From Floccifex porci (GTDB lineage: Bacteria > Bacillota_I > Bacilli_A > Erysipelotrichales > Erysipelotrichaceae), in NCBI RefSeq assembly GCF_009696175.1, contig NZ_VUMM01000005.1:31925-95924 (forward strand): a DNA stretch of 64,000 nt. The letters are read 5' to 3'. Below are positions 1 through 9,110 of this stretch, one piece after another; position 1 is the stretch's first letter, and each line of letters opens with the position of its first letter. The translations under genes were made by a program, and so were the position numbers. The notes beneath the pieces are model-generated. The model was not told where the DNA came from. It searched no databases and worked only from the letters and a program-made list of their open reading frames with translations.

Positions 1-2
1 GT

Positions 3-74
3 ATTGTCATTTCAATTAAAGATTCACGTTATAATATCGACTTAAATCTTGCGAATCTGATTTCTATAATTTAG
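3..74 (+). CDS. feoA: FeoA, C-terminal fragment (partial at window edge)
   Basis: The window opens inside an ORF whose last 23 residues (reading IVISIKDSRYNI and ending LISII) look like the final beta strands of the small SH3-like FeoA protein, followed by a TAG stop. It lies 51 bases before feoB on the same strand, the usual feoA-feoB order. FeoA is a cytoplasmic accessory factor of the ferrous iron transporter. Identification rests on context and a short tail, so it is moderately sure. Confidence 0.6.
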   Translation: MVISIKDSRYNIDLNLANLISII

Positions 75-125
75 AAATCTATTTTTTAAGTCTTAAAGTT
101 AGTCTTGACTAATAGGAGGGTGTAT

Positions 126-2102
126 ATGAGAATTGCTTTAGCAGGAAATCCAAATAGTGGAAAAACGACAATGTACAATGCTTTGACTGGAAAAAATGAA
201 AAAGTAGGAAACTGGGCTGGTGTAACAGTGGATAAAAGAGAGAGTTCATTAAAAAAAGGATTCTGTAAAGAGGAGTGTGTAATTGTAGATTTACCCGGTG
301 CTTATTCGATGTCTCCTTTTACTTCCGAAGAAAGTATTACCAGTTCGTATGTAAAGAATGAAAAACTAGATGTTATTATCAATATTGTAGATGCGACGAA
401 TTTAAGTCGTAGTTTATTCTTTTCTACACAATTACTGGATTTATCCATTCCAGTGGTCATTGCGTTAAATAAAAATGATATAAATGTAAAAAAAGATACA
501 CAAATCAATGAAAAATTATTATCGGAAAAATTAAACTGTCCAGTAATAAAAACCGTTTCAACTTCCAGTGAAGGATTAAAGGAAGTTATTGAAAAAGCGA
601 TATTGGTTAAAGGAAAAAAGCAGATCTCCCCTTATCATGAAGCATCTTATGATCATAGTCTTAAATCAGAAGTGGAAAAAGCCGATCGCAAACGATTTGA
701 TTTTGTCAGTGAAATCGTAAAACAAGTGGAAACACGTAAAATTGAAACCAATGTAAGAAATCAACAAGATCGTTTAGATGATATAATTACCAATCCATTG
801 TTTGGCCTTCCATTATTTGCGATTGTGATGTTTTGTGTATTTTATATTTCTCAATCAACGATTGGACCATGGCTGGCAGATTATTTAGTGGGGTGGATTG
901 AAACATTCCAGGGATATGTTGGCAATCTATTAGCAAATGCCAATCCATTTTTACAGGCTTTAATTGTAGATGGAATCATAGGAGGAGTTGGAGCGGTTGT
1001 TGGATTCCTTCCTCTGGTTATGGTAATGTATTTCTTGTTGGCGTTATTGGAAGACTGTGGATATATGGCTAGAGCTACAGTTGTTTTGGATCCTGTATTC
1101 AAAAAAGTGGGTCTGTCTGGAAAATCTGTCATTCCGATGATTATTGGAACCGGATGTGCCATACCTGCAATTATGGCTTGTCGTACCATTCGCAATGAAA
1201 GGGAACGAAGAGCAACCGCAATGTTGACACCATTTATGCCATGTGGAGCGAAATTGCCAGTTATCGCATTATTTGCAGGGGCTTTCTTTCCAGATGTTCC
1301 ATGGCTTGGAACAATGATGTATTTTGTCGGGATCCTCTTGATCTTGATTGGAGCTTTTATTGTAAAAGCGGTAACAGGATTTAAATATCGAAAATCTTTC
1401 TTTATTATTGAATTGCCAGAATACAAGATTCCAAGTTTAAAGCTGGCGGTTACATCAATGTTTGAAAGAGGAAAAGCATATATTGTCAAAGCGGGAACCA
1501 TTATTTTGGTTTGTAATACAGTTGTACAAATCATGCAGTCCTTCAACTGGAGTTTTCAAGTGGTTGAAGCAGGATTGGAATCTACATCCATATTGGCTTC
1601 TTTAGCTACACCGATTGCTTACATACTTATCCCAATTACTGGTGTTTGTGCATGGCAATTGGCGGCTGCTTCCATAACAGGTTTTATCGCAAAAGAAAAT
1701 GTTGTGGGAACCCTGGCTGTTTGTTATGGTTTATCGGCTTTCATTGATACAGAAGAACTGGCATTGATCGGAAGTGGAAATGTTGTTATGACAACAATGG
1801 CAATCACAAAGGTTGCAGCTTTGGCATATTTGATGTTTAATTTATATACACCACCTTGTTTTGCGGCACTGGGTGCGATGAACTCAGAAATGAAAAGTAA
1901 AAAGTGGTTATTGGCTGCAATCTTTTTACAGTTAGGAATGGGATATACTGTGGCCTTCCTTGTATATCAGATTGGTACAATCATGACTATCCATACATTA
2001 GGACCTGGATTTTTACCTGGATTACTGATTGTTCTATTCTTCATTGGATGTATTTTATTGCGGATTCATAAGACAAATATAGAATTGAAGGAGGAAAAAT
2101 AA
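126..2102 (+). CDS. feoB: Ferrous iron transporter FeoB
   Basis: FeoB imports Fe(II) across the cytoplasmic membrane and carries its own N-terminal G domain. The 658-residue protein starts at the ATG preceded by AGGAGGG at 114-120; an in-frame ATG at 105 lacks a ribosome site. The P-loop GNPNSGKTT lies at residues 8-16, the G3 motif DLPGAY near 57 and the G4 motif NKND near 120, followed by the helical GDI region and many membrane segments from about residue 225. The Gate-type motifs GTGCAIPAI and PFMPCGAKLP, with their conserved cysteines, are present. Length is normal for the family. It follows feoA and is followed 1 base later by a Cys-rich partner gene. Confidence 0.97.
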   Translation: MRIALAGNPNSGKTTMYNALTGKNEKVGNWAGVTVDKRESSLKKGFCKEECVIVDLPGAYSMSPFTSEESITSSYVKNEKLDVIINIVDATNLSRSLFFSTQLLDLSIPVVIALNKNDINVKKDTQINEKLLSEKLNCPVIKTVSTSSEGLKEVIEKAILVKGKKQISPYHEASYDHSLKSEVEKADRKRFDFVSEIVKQVETRKIETNVRNQQDRLDDIITNPLFGLPLFAIVMFCVFYISQSTIGPWLADYLVGWIETFQGYVGNLLANANPFLQALIVDGIIGGVGAVVGFLPLVMVMYFLLALLEDCGYMARATVVLDPVFKKVGLSGKSVIPMIIGTGCAIPAIMACRTIRNERERRATAMLTPFMPCGAKLPVIALFAGAFFPDVPWLGTMMYFVGILLILIGAFIVKAVTGFKYRKSFFIIELPEYKIPSLKLAVTSMFERGKAYIVKAGTIILVCNTVVQIMQSFNWSFQVVEAGLESTSILASLATPIAYILIPITGVCAWQLAAASITGFIAKENVVGTLAVCYGLSAFIDTEELALIGSGNVVMTTMAITKVAALAYLMFNLYTPPCFAALGAMNSEMKSKKWLLAAIFLQLGMGYTVAFLVYQIGTIMTIHTLGPGFLPGLLIVLFFIGCILLRIHKTNIELKEEK

Positions 2103-2103
2103 T

Positions 2104-2250
2104 ATGGCAGATGCGATTGCGATTGGATTAATAGGTATTCTATTATTTTTAGCAATTCGATATATTGTAAAACAGAAAAAAGCAGGGGCACATTGCATTG
2201 GCTGTCCGGCACAAAAAGGATGCTGTCATTGTTCAAATAAAAAACTATAG
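2104..2250 (+). CDS. FeoB-associated Cys-rich membrane protein
   Basis: A 48-residue ORF begins one base after the feoB stop, with AGGAGG about 8 bases upstream inside the end of feoB. It has one N-terminal hydrophobic helix (roughly residues 4-22), a short basic stretch, then a cysteine cluster of the form CIGCPAQKGCCHC. This is the layout of the FeoB-associated Cys-rich proteins that follow feoB in many Firmicutes, thought to substitute for FeoC. The cysteines could bind iron or an Fe-S cluster; that is inference. A terminator follows directly. Confidence 0.85.
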   Translation: MADAIAIGLIGILLFLAIRYIVKQKKAGAHCIGCPAQKGCCHCSNKKL

Positions 2251-2256
2251 TTTTAA

Positions 2257-2285
2257 AAAAGACATGATTTCGGATCATGTCTTTT
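2257..2285. terminator. Bidirectional terminator between feo operon and lipoprotein gene
   Basis: Perfect 12-bp inverted repeat AAAAGACATGAT / ATCATGTCTTTT with a 5-nt loop; A-tract on the left and T-tract on the right allow use by both converging genes. Confidence 0.85.
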
Positions 2286-3021
2286 AATCTGCGTTTTCTT
2301 TTACTTTTGTATTTGAATAAGCACAATAGCTGCGGACTTTAAATGAATTTCCATCATATGTACCATATACACGAATTTTACCGGTATATTCAATTTCCAG
2401 ACCAGTAAGTGCGATTTTTTGACCATCGCCTGTCTCCATAAAAGTACCATCTCCATCTAAAGGAACATATCCTTCCATGGCAAAGGTCTGATTGATATAC
2501 GAATCGGAAGCGTTGGCTATTTCACTAGCCTGTTTTACTTTTGAACCAGGGGCATCTCTTAGATTTTCCCAGTCCGTTAAATCGTTCTTATCCTTTTTAA
2601 CTTCTTCTTTTTCTGTCTCCTTATTTTCTTTTGTTTCTTCCTGTTCTTCTTCTTCTTTTTCTTCTACTTTGCTGGTCGTACTGGATTTAATTGTAATAGC
2701 TAATGTATTGGATTTAACATCTTCTACCTGGGCATATATATGGAATTTACCAGCTGATTTGAATGTTAAGTAGGCAGTATCTCCTTTGACTTTGATTTCT
2801 CCACCAAATAAAGAAAAATCATCTTCTGTTAACTGGTAATCAGGTTCTGTATCAATTTCAACTTCAATAGTCTGATTTGTATAATACTTATTATCATCCT
2901 CTAATTCCAGTTCAATGGATTTAAGAGATGTACCCTTTTCTTCTTCATCGTCCTTAAATCCACAACCCGTAATAAGAAAAAGTGTTAAGAAACAGGAAAG
3001 AATTCTTTTTATTGTTTTCAT
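2284..3021 (-). CDS. Putative lipoprotein with OB-like C-terminal region
   Basis: The 245-residue product has a lipoprotein signal peptide with lipobox LITGC, so Cys20 is probably lipidated and the protein sits outside the membrane. Residues about 30-110 look like a beta-rich, Ig-like domain; a low-complexity Glu/Lys spacer follows (about 115-145). The C-terminal 90 residues (from DLTDWENLRDAPG) resemble small OB-fold domains seen in secreted Firmicutes proteins. A good SD (AAGGGGG on the minus strand) precedes the ATG at 3021. The gene stands alone, converging on the feo operon through a shared terminator. I do not recognise a specific family; function is unknown. Confidence 0.8.
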   Translation of the reverse strand: MKTIKRILSCFLTLFLITGCGFKDDEEEKGTSLKSIELELEDDNKYYTNQTIEVEIDTEPDYQLTEDDFSLFGGEIKVKGDTAYLTFKSAGKFHIYAQVEDVKSNTLAITIKSSTTSKVEEKEEEEQEETKENKETEKEEVKKDKNDLTDWENLRDAPGSKVKQASEIANASDSYINQTFAMEGYVPLDGDGTFMETGDGQKIALTGLEIEYTGKIRVYGTYDGNSFKVRSYCAYSNTKVKENAD

Positions 3022-3071
3022 TTGGAAATCCCCCTTTCTTTCTTTTATTGTAACATAAAAAGATTTTAAAA

Positions 3072-3093
3072 TTGTGTCATTTTATGTTATATT
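3072..3093 (+). promoter_or_regulatory. Extended -10 promoter of prfC
   Basis: TG at 3085-3086 plus TATATT at 3088-3093 form an extended -10. TTGTGT at 3072-3077 lies 10 bases upstream of the hexamer; the same arrangement recurs before ftsA (29214-29235). Confidence 0.5.
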
Positions 3094-3116
3094 ACTAAGG
3101 GTTTGAGAGGAATAAC

Positions 3117-4706
3117 ATGAATATAGAAAAGGAAATTAATAGAAGAAGAACATTTGCCATTATTTCCCATCCCGATGCTGGAAAAACAACTTTAACAGAG
3201 AAATTCTTATTATATGGAGGAGCCATTCAAATGGCAGGAGCTGTTAAAGGAAAAAAACATTCGAAACATGCAGTATCGGACTGGATGGAAATTGAAAAAC
3301 AAAGAGGAATTTCTGTTACAAGCTCTGTTATGCAGTTTGAATATGACAATTACTGTATTAATATTCTGGATACTCCAGGACACCAGGATTTCTCAGAAGA
3401 TACATATCGTACATTGATGGCGGCCGATAGTGCTGTCATGGTTATAGATGGTTCAAGAGGAATTGAACCACAGACACGTAAGCTATTTAAAGTTTGTGCA
3501 ATGCGACACATTCCTATTTTTACATTTATTAATAAAATGGATCGTGAAGCGAAAAATCCTTTTGACTTAATGGAAGAACTGGAAACTGAATTTGGAATTG
3601 GAACGTATCCAGTGAACTGGCCAATTGGTTCAGGGGATCGATTTAAAGGTGTATACGATCGAGATAAAAAACACATTCTGGCTTTTGATAATAGTGAAAG
3701 AGGAAAAAAGAAAGCGGATAAAATTGAAGTGTCTTTAGATGATCCAGACACATTGTATCAGTTGATTGGAGAAGAATTGACAGATCAGTTAATAGAAGAT
3801 GTAGAATTACTGGATGGAGCCAGTTATGAATTTGATCTGAATCAGGTTCATCATGGGCAATTGACACCGGTGTTTTTTGGATCGGCTCTGACAAATTTTG
3901 GGGTAGAGCCATTCCTTCAGAACTTTTTGAAAATGACACCTTCTCCTCTGGCACGAAAAGCACAGGATACCATCGTAGATCCAGTATCCAGTCCATTTTC
4001 TGCATTTGTCTTTAAAATTCAGGCCAATATGAATAAAGCACATCGAGATCGTATTGCGTTTATGCGAATCTGTTCGGGTCGATTTGATAAAGACATGAAT
4101 GTATATCATGTTCAAAGAAATAAATCGATGAAACTGTCTCAGCCTCAGCAAATGATGGCACAGGATCGTGAAGTCATTGACGAAGCGTATGCAGGGGATA
4201 TTATCGGGGTATTTGATCCAGGAATTTTTTCCATTGGGGATACTGTATGTGATCCGAAAATGAAAATAAAGTTTGACAACATTCCAACTTTTGCACCAGA
4301 ACATTTTGAACTGATCATTCAGAAAGACACTTTAAAACGTAAACAGTTTGTTAAGGGAGTTTCTCAAATTGCCCAGGAAGGAGCCATTCAAATTTATCAG
4401 GAACCTTCTACCGGTGTTGAAAAAGTATATGTGGGAGTGGTCGGTGTCTTGCAGTTTGAAGTACTGGAATATCGTCTAAAACAGGAATACAATGTAGACA
4501 TCATACGAGAACCATTGTCTTATCAGTATGTTCGATGGATTCAGAATGAAGACATTGATATAAAATCTTTAAAAATTTCATTGGATGCTAAATTATTACA
4601 GGATTTCAGAGGAAATTATTTAATTTTATTTAATAGTACGTATACGATCAAAAGTATACTGGATCGAAATCCAGGATTAATTCTTGCAGAAGTGAATACA
4701 AAATAA
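3117..4706 (+). CDS. prfC: Peptide chain release factor 3
   Basis: RF3 is a translational GTPase that recycles RF1/RF2 from the ribosome after termination. The 529-residue protein has the expected length. The G1 motif is SHPDAGKTTLTEKF (residues 18-31), the switch I region holds RGISVTSSVMQF, G3 is DTPGHQDFSEDTYR and G4 is NKMDREAKNP. The RF3-specific C-terminal domain continues to the end. An SD (GAGAGGA) sits 6 bases before the ATG. It forms a single-gene unit between its own promoter and the htpG promoter. Confidence 0.97.
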   Translation: MNIEKEINRRRTFAIISHPDAGKTTLTEKFLLYGGAIQMAGAVKGKKHSKHAVSDWMEIEKQRGISVTSSVMQFEYDNYCINILDTPGHQDFSEDTYRTLMAADSAVMVIDGSRGIEPQTRKLFKVCAMRHIPIFTFINKMDREAKNPFDLMEELETEFGIGTYPVNWPIGSGDRFKGVYDRDKKHILAFDNSERGKKKADKIEVSLDDPDTLYQLIGEELTDQLIEDVELLDGASYEFDLNQVHHGQLTPVFFGSALTNFGVEPFLQNFLKMTPSPLARKAQDTIVDPVSSPFSAFVFKIQANMNKAHRDRIAFMRICSGRFDKDMNVYHVQRNKSMKLSQPQQMMAQDREVIDEAYAGDIIGVFDPGIFSIGDTVCDPKMKIKFDNIPTFAPEHFELIIQKDTLKRKQFVKGVSQIAQEGAIQIYQEPSTGVEKVYVGVVGVLQFEVLEYRLKQEYNVDIIREPLSYQYVRWIQNEDIDIKSLKISLDAKLLQDFRGNYLILFNSTYTIKSILDRNPGLILAEVNTK

Positions 4707-4712
4707 AAAAAT

Positions 4713-4739
4713 ATAGCACTCATATGTTGACAGTGCCAA
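4713..4739 (+). promoter_or_regulatory. CIRCE-like operator 1 (HrcA site), degenerate
   Basis: ATAGCACTC, nine bases, CAGTGCCAA. Against the CIRCE consensus TTAGCACTC-N9-GAGTGCTAA it has one mismatch in the left arm and two in the right, with the exact 9-base spacer. It overlaps the -35 hexamer of the htpG promoter. Confidence 0.6.
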
Positions 4740-4755
4740 TTTGAAGTTGTATAAT
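4727..4755 (+). promoter_or_regulatory. Sigma-A promoter of htpG
   Basis: Perfect consensus: TTGACA at 4727-4732, 17-base spacer, TATAAT at 4750-4755. It is flanked and overlapped by two CIRCE-like inverted repeats. Confidence 0.9.
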
Positions 4756-4781
4756 TAGCACGTTCGATATAAGAGTGCTAA
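4755..4781 (+). promoter_or_regulatory. CIRCE operator 2 (HrcA site)
   Basis: TTAGCACGT, nine bases, GAGTGCTAA: the right arm is a perfect CIRCE half and the left has two mismatches. It starts on the last base of the -10 hexamer, the usual position for HrcA repression of the transcription start. Confidence 0.85.
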
Positions 4782-4807
4782 TTTTTATTTTTCAAAGGAG
4801 TGATAAC

Positions 4808-6700
4808 ATGGCACAGAAACAATTTAAAACAGAATCAAAACGTATTTTAGATTTAATGATTAATTCCATTTATACGCATAAAGAAATATTTCTTCGTGAA
4901 TTGATTTCCAATGCATCGGATGCAATCGATAAATATTATTTTACAAATCAGGGACATGTGAATTCAGATGAATTGGAAATTCGAATTGATTTAGATGAAG
5001 AAAATCGTAAAATTACCATTTCAGATACTGGGATTGGTATGGATGAAACGGATTTAGATGAAAATTTAGGTACTATTGCCCAATCTGGATCTTTAGCTTT
5101 TAAAGAAGAAATGGCAAAAGAAGATAAGAAAGAAGAAGATATTGATATTATTGGACAGTTTGGGGTTGGATTCTATTCTGCTTTTATGGTAAGTAAAGAA
5201 ATCACTGTTATTTCTAAAAAAGAAGGCTGCCCAGCTTATAAATGGACAAGTGATGGTGTAAGTGGATATGAAATTTCTGAAGGTGAAAGAGAAAATCATG
5301 GTACAACCATTATTCTGACTTTAAAAGAAGATAGTGATGAAGAAGATTATTCTCAATATTTAAAAACATATAAAATCAAAGATCTGGTGAAGAAATATTC
5401 AGACTATATTCGTTATCCAATCCATATGAATGTAGAAACGACAAAAGTTAAAGAAGGAAGCGAAGACAAAGACAATCCTGAATATGAAACAGTAATCGAA
5501 GAACAGACATTAAACTCAATGGTTCCTTTATGGAAACGTGCAAAATCACAGATTACACAAGAAGAATACAATCAGTTCTATAAAGATCATTTTTATGATT
5601 ATTCCGATCCTTTTAGAACAATTCATTTTAATGTAGAAGGAAATGTAAGCTTTAATGCTTTGTTGTATATCCCATCTCGTGTGCCTCAGGGATTCTACAA
5701 TGCCGATTATAAACGAGGTTTGCAATTGTACTGTCGTGGTGTCTTTATTATGGATCATGCAGAAGATCTTTTGCCAGATTATTTACGCTTTGTCAAGGGT
5801 CTTGTCGATTCACAGGATCTATCTTTAAATATTTCTCGTGAATTGTTACAGCACGATCACCAGTTAAAAATAATTGCTTCTCGTATTGAAAAGAAAGTGT
5901 TATCCGAATTAACAAATTTATTAACAAAAGAAAGAGAAGAATACGAAAAGTTCTGGAATAACTTTGGTATAAATTTAAAATTTGGATGTTACAACAATTA
6001 TGGTAGAGACAAAGATAAACTGCAGGATCTATTATTGTTCAATTCTTCGAAAGAAAATAAACTTGTGACATTAAATGAATATGTACAAAGAATGAAAGAA
6101 GATCAGAAAGATATTTATTATGTTTCTGGAAGTGATGTAAATTTAATTGACAAATTACCGGTTGTACAGACTTTGAAATCTAAAGGGTTTGAAGTATTGT
6201 ATTTAACAGATAATGTAGATGAATTTGTGATGCAGTCATTAATGACCTATAGAGAAAAAGGATTCAAGAATGCGGCACAGGGAGATCTGGATATCGATTC
6301 TCAGGAAGAAAAAGATGAATTAAATAAAACAAAAGAAGAAAACAAAGAATTACTTGATTTTATGAAAGATTCTTTAGAAGAAGTCAGTGAAGTTCGTCTG
6401 TCTTCCAAATTAATTGATGATCCTGTATGCTTAACAGCTGGGGAAGGAATTTCTTTTGAAATGGAACGTGTATTTAATAATATGCCAGACAATCCAATGC
6501 CTATGAAAGCCAATCGTATTCTTGAAATCAATCCAAAACATCCAATTTTTGAAAGATTGAAAGATTTATATACAGATGATAAAGATAAAGTAAAAGAAGT
6601 GGCGGAAGTCTTATATGACCAGGCTTGTTTAATTGAAGGATTCCCAATTAAAGATCCAATCGCCTATTCAAGAAAAATCTGTGAATTGTTAGTAAAATAA
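4808..6700 (+). CDS. htpG: Chaperone protein HtpG (Hsp90)
   Basis: Cytosolic ATP-dependent Hsp90 chaperone. The start at 4808 has AAGGAG at 4795-4800; an upstream in-frame start at 4775 would lie inside the second operator and is rejected. The 630-residue protein opens with the GHKL ATPase domain: LISNASDAIDK (the catalytic Glu lies just before, in FLRELISN), DTGIGMDE, and the lid motif GQFGVGFYSAFMV. The middle domain carries the usual client and ATP-contact Arg region (LNISRELLQ), then the C-terminal dimer domain. The two CIRCE elements predict heat-shock control by HrcA. A terminator overlaps the stop codon. Confidence 0.97.
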   Translation: MAQKQFKTESKRILDLMINSIYTHKEIFLRELISNASDAIDKYYFTNQGHVNSDELEIRIDLDEENRKITISDTGIGMDETDLDENLGTIAQSGSLAFKEEMAKEDKKEEDIDIIGQFGVGFYSAFMVSKEITVISKKEGCPAYKWTSDGVSGYEISEGERENHGTTIILTLKEDSDEEDYSQYLKTYKIKDLVKKYSDYIRYPIHMNVETTKVKEGSEDKDNPEYETVIEEQTLNSMVPLWKRAKSQITQEEYNQFYKDHFYDYSDPFRTIHFNVEGNVSFNALLYIPSRVPQGFYNADYKRGLQLYCRGVFIMDHAEDLLPDYLRFVKGLVDSQDLSLNISRELLQHDHQLKIIASRIEKKVLSELTNLLTKEREEYEKFWNNFGINLKFGCYNNYGRDKDKLQDLLLFNSSKENKLVTLNEYVQRMKEDQKDIYYVSGSDVNLIDKLPVVQTLKSKGFEVLYLTDNVDEFVMQSLMTYREKGFKNAAQGDLDIDSQEEKDELNKTKEENKELLDFMKDSLEEVSEVRLSSKLIDDPVCLTAGEGISFEMERVFNNMPDNPMPMKANRILEINPKHPIFERLKDLYTDDKDKVKEVAEVLYDQACLIEGFPIKDPIAYSRKICELLVK

Positions 6701-6728
6701 GATGAGTCAAAAAAGATTCATCTTTTTT
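6699..6728 (+). terminator. htpG terminator
   Basis: AAGATGA (6699-6705) pairs with TCATCTT (6718-6724), extended by GTC/GAT, followed by a run of T. The stem begins inside the stop codon. Confidence 0.8.
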
Positions 6729-6771
6729 TATAATGTGCTACAATAAGAAGAGCTTTAAGGAGAAATGGCTT

Positions 6772-7779
6772 ATGAAAGTGATAGATATGCATTGTGATAC
6801 AATTCTTGCTCTTCTTAATAAAGAAGAAAAACATCAGGAAGTATCTTTATTTAGAAATGATTGTTCCATTGATATTGAAAAAATGAAAAAAGGAAACTAT
6901 CTTTTACAGAATTTTGCACTTTTCACAGATCAGAATAAAAGAGAAATTCCAGAGCAGGAAACAATGAAATTATATGATATGTATTGTCGTATGCTTGAAG
7001 AAAATAAAGAATGGATAAGTCCTGTTTATACTTTTGAAGATATAGAAAAAAATGAAAAAGAAGGAAAAATCTCTTCTTTATTAACTTTAGAAGACGGTGG
7101 TGTGGTTTTTCAGGATCTGGCAATGTTAAGAAACTATTACCGAATGGGAGTTCGAATGATCGCATTGACATGGAATTATGAAAATGGAATTGGATATCCC
7201 AATTTACTGGTAAATCCCGATTTTATGGATTCCAAAGTACCCAATCTATTACAGAGAGTGGATTCTGTAAATGGACTGACTCCATTTGGCTTTTCTTACA
7301 TAAAGGAAATGGAGCGACTGGGAATTATTATTGATGTATCCCATTTAAACGATGCTGGATTCTGGGATGTTTTTGATACATGTACCAAACCTTTCGTTGC
7401 CTCACATTCAAATGCGAGAAGAATCTGTCCTGTTGCACGAAATTTATCGGATGAAATGATTTTAGCTTTGAAAGAAAAAGGTGGAGTTATGGGACTGAAT
7501 TTCTGTGGAGACTTTTTAGAATTGCACGATCTTCCCAATGGGAAAAGTCGCATTGAAGCAATGGTAAAACAGATACAGTACATTAAAGATCTGGCTGGAA
7601 TCGAAGTGATCGGTTTAGGAACCGATTTTGATGGAATCAATTGTGAATGTGAAATTGAAAATGCTTCACAGATGTATCTGTTGGAACAGGCTTTATATGA
7701 AGCAGGCTTCACAACAGAAGAAGTTGAAAAAATATTCTATAAAAATGTTTTGCGTGTTTACCAAGAGGTTTTAAAATAA
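6772..7779 (+). CDS. Membrane dipeptidase-like peptidase (M19 family)
   Basis: The 335-residue protein belongs to the zinc-dependent renal-dipeptidase family M19, which cleaves dipeptides, often with D-residues. Metal and active-site motifs are in order: DMHCDTILALL near the N-terminus (HxD), the bridging Glu in SSLLTLEDG, DVSHLN, the SHSNARRICP box with its His and Arg, and GLGTDFDGI near the C-terminus. Start 6772 is chosen for the AAGGAG at 6757-6762. No signal peptide is seen, so it probably acts in the cytoplasm. It lies 4 bases upstream of the trkH-like gene. Confidence 0.93.
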   Translation: MKVIDMHCDTILALLNKEEKHQEVSLFRNDCSIDIEKMKKGNYLLQNFALFTDQNKREIPEQETMKLYDMYCRMLEENKEWISPVYTFEDIEKNEKEGKISSLLTLEDGGVVFQDLAMLRNYYRMGVRMIALTWNYENGIGYPNLLVNPDFMDSKVPNLLQRVDSVNGLTPFGFSYIKEMERLGIIIDVSHLNDAGFWDVFDTCTKPFVASHSNARRICPVARNLSDEMILALKEKGGVMGLNFCGDFLELHDLPNGKSRIEAMVKQIQYIKDLAGIEVIGLGTDFDGINCECEIENASQMYLLEQALYEAGFTTEEVEKIFYKNVLRVYQEVLK

Positions 7780-7783
7780 GAAT

Positions 7784-9109
7784 ATGAATCGATATCTTAA
7801 ATTCAGAAAGCTATTAACAGCACAAAGAATTATTATCTTTGGGTTTCTATTTGTAATCTTAACGGGAACTTTGTTTCTTCTTCTTCCGATATCCAGAAAT
7901 GAAAGTGTTTCTTTTATTGATGCCCTTTTTACAGCAACTTCCGCAACTTGTGTAACTGGTCTAGTAGTAAATAATACAGCCACTTTCTGGTCAAGCTTTG
8001 GACACGTTGTGATTTTACTGTTAATTCAGATTGGTGGAATGGGAGTAATCACATTAGCTATTTTAATTGGAATCTTATCTGGAAAGAAGATTGGTTTATC
8101 TTCTCGTTCTTTGATGCAGGAATCCATCAGTGCTCCATATGTGGGAGGAATCATTCGATATTCGAAATTCTTTATTAAAGGAATTTTTTTAATTGAAATT
8201 ATAGGAGCTGTATTGCTGATGTTTCAATTTATTCCAGAATATGGTCCAAAAGGAATCTGGTATTCTATATTTCATTCTATTTCTGCATTCTGTAATGCAG
8301 GATTTGATTTGGTATCCACTCCAGATACACCAGGTTCTTTAATGAAATACGCCTATAATCCATTAATTAATACTGTAATCTGTTTATTAATTGTGATTGG
8401 TGGAATTGGTTTTATCACATGGTCTGATTTTCAGAAACATCGTTTTAAATTTCAAAAATATTCATTACAGTCAAAACTGGTTCTGGTGACAACCGCAATA
8501 TTATTGCTTTTTCCATTTTTGTTTTTCTTTTTCCATGAATTTAAAGATTTAAGTATCTCTCAAAGATTCTGGGTATCTATGTTCCAAAGCGTAACATTAC
8601 GAACTGCAGGATTTAATACTGTTGATTTTTATGGAATGAGTGAAGCCAGTCGTCTGATCATGATTCTAATGATGCTGGTAGGAGGCGCTACTGGATCGAC
8701 AGCTGGGGGAATGAAGGTCAATACTTTGGCAATTATAGTACTAGCTTCCTTTTCTATTTTCTTTAAAAGACAGGATGTTACGGTATTTAAAAGAAGAATT
8801 GTAGATGAAATCGTATTAAATGCTTTAACCATATTTATGATGTATGTATTTTTCTTTCTTGCCGGCGGTATATTATTGAGTATCTTTGAAAATCTTCCTA
8901 TTCTGACTTGTTTATTTGAAAGTGCTTCGGCATTAGGAACAGTTGGATTAACAATGGGAATAACCTCTTCTTTACATACTTCCAGTAAGATTGTACTGAT
9001 TATTCTGATGTATTTAGGTCGTGTAGGAGGATTGACTTTCATCTATGCAACGGTTTCAAATATAAAAACGTATTCTAAATTGCCACAGGAAAAAGTTACG
9101 GTTGGTTAG
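7784..9109 (+). CDS. TrkH/KtrB-type potassium uptake protein
   Basis: A 441-residue polytopic membrane protein of the Trk/Ktr/HKT family that forms the ion-conducting subunit of a K+ (or Na+-coupled K+) transporter. Four pore-loop repeats are visible: ATSATCVTGLVV, SAFCNAGFDLV, LRTAGFNTVDF and SALGTVGLTMG, each with the filter glycine. A Trk-specific GGATGSTAGGMK segment precedes the fourth repeat. No RCK regulator (KtrA/TrkA) is adjacent, so the gating partner must be elsewhere. The ATG has no close SD (GAGG is about 14 bases away); a TAAAAT six bases before the ATG makes a leaderless start conceivable, though read-through from the dipeptidase gene is as likely. Confidence 0.93.
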   Translation: MNRYLKFRKLLTAQRIIIFGFLFVILTGTLFLLLPISRNESVSFIDALFTATSATCVTGLVVNNTATFWSSFGHVVILLLIQIGGMGVITLAILIGILSGKKIGLSSRSLMQESISAPYVGGIIRYSKFFIKGIFLIEIIGAVLLMFQFIPEYGPKGIWYSIFHSISAFCNAGFDLVSTPDTPGSLMKYAYNPLINTVICLLIVIGGIGFITWSDFQKHRFKFQKYSLQSKLVLVTTAILLLFPFLFFFFHEFKDLSISQRFWVSMFQSVTLRTAGFNTVDFYGMSEASRLIMILMMLVGGATGSTAGGMKVNTLAIIVLASFSIFFKRQDVTVFKRRIVDEIVLNALTIFMMYVFFFLAGGILLSIFENLPILTCLFESASALGTVGLTMGITSSLHTSSKIVLIILMYLGRVGGLTFIYATVSNIKTYSKLPQEKVTVG

Positions 9110-9110
9110 T

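Noticed and set aside
881..1546. 221-codon open frame antisense to feoB
   Set aside because: No ribosome site, no family resemblance, and it mirrors a strongly conserved membrane gene; a shadow of codon bias.
3643..4304. Two long antisense frames within prfC
   Set aside because: Both lie fully inside a well-conserved translation factor gene and have no start signal.
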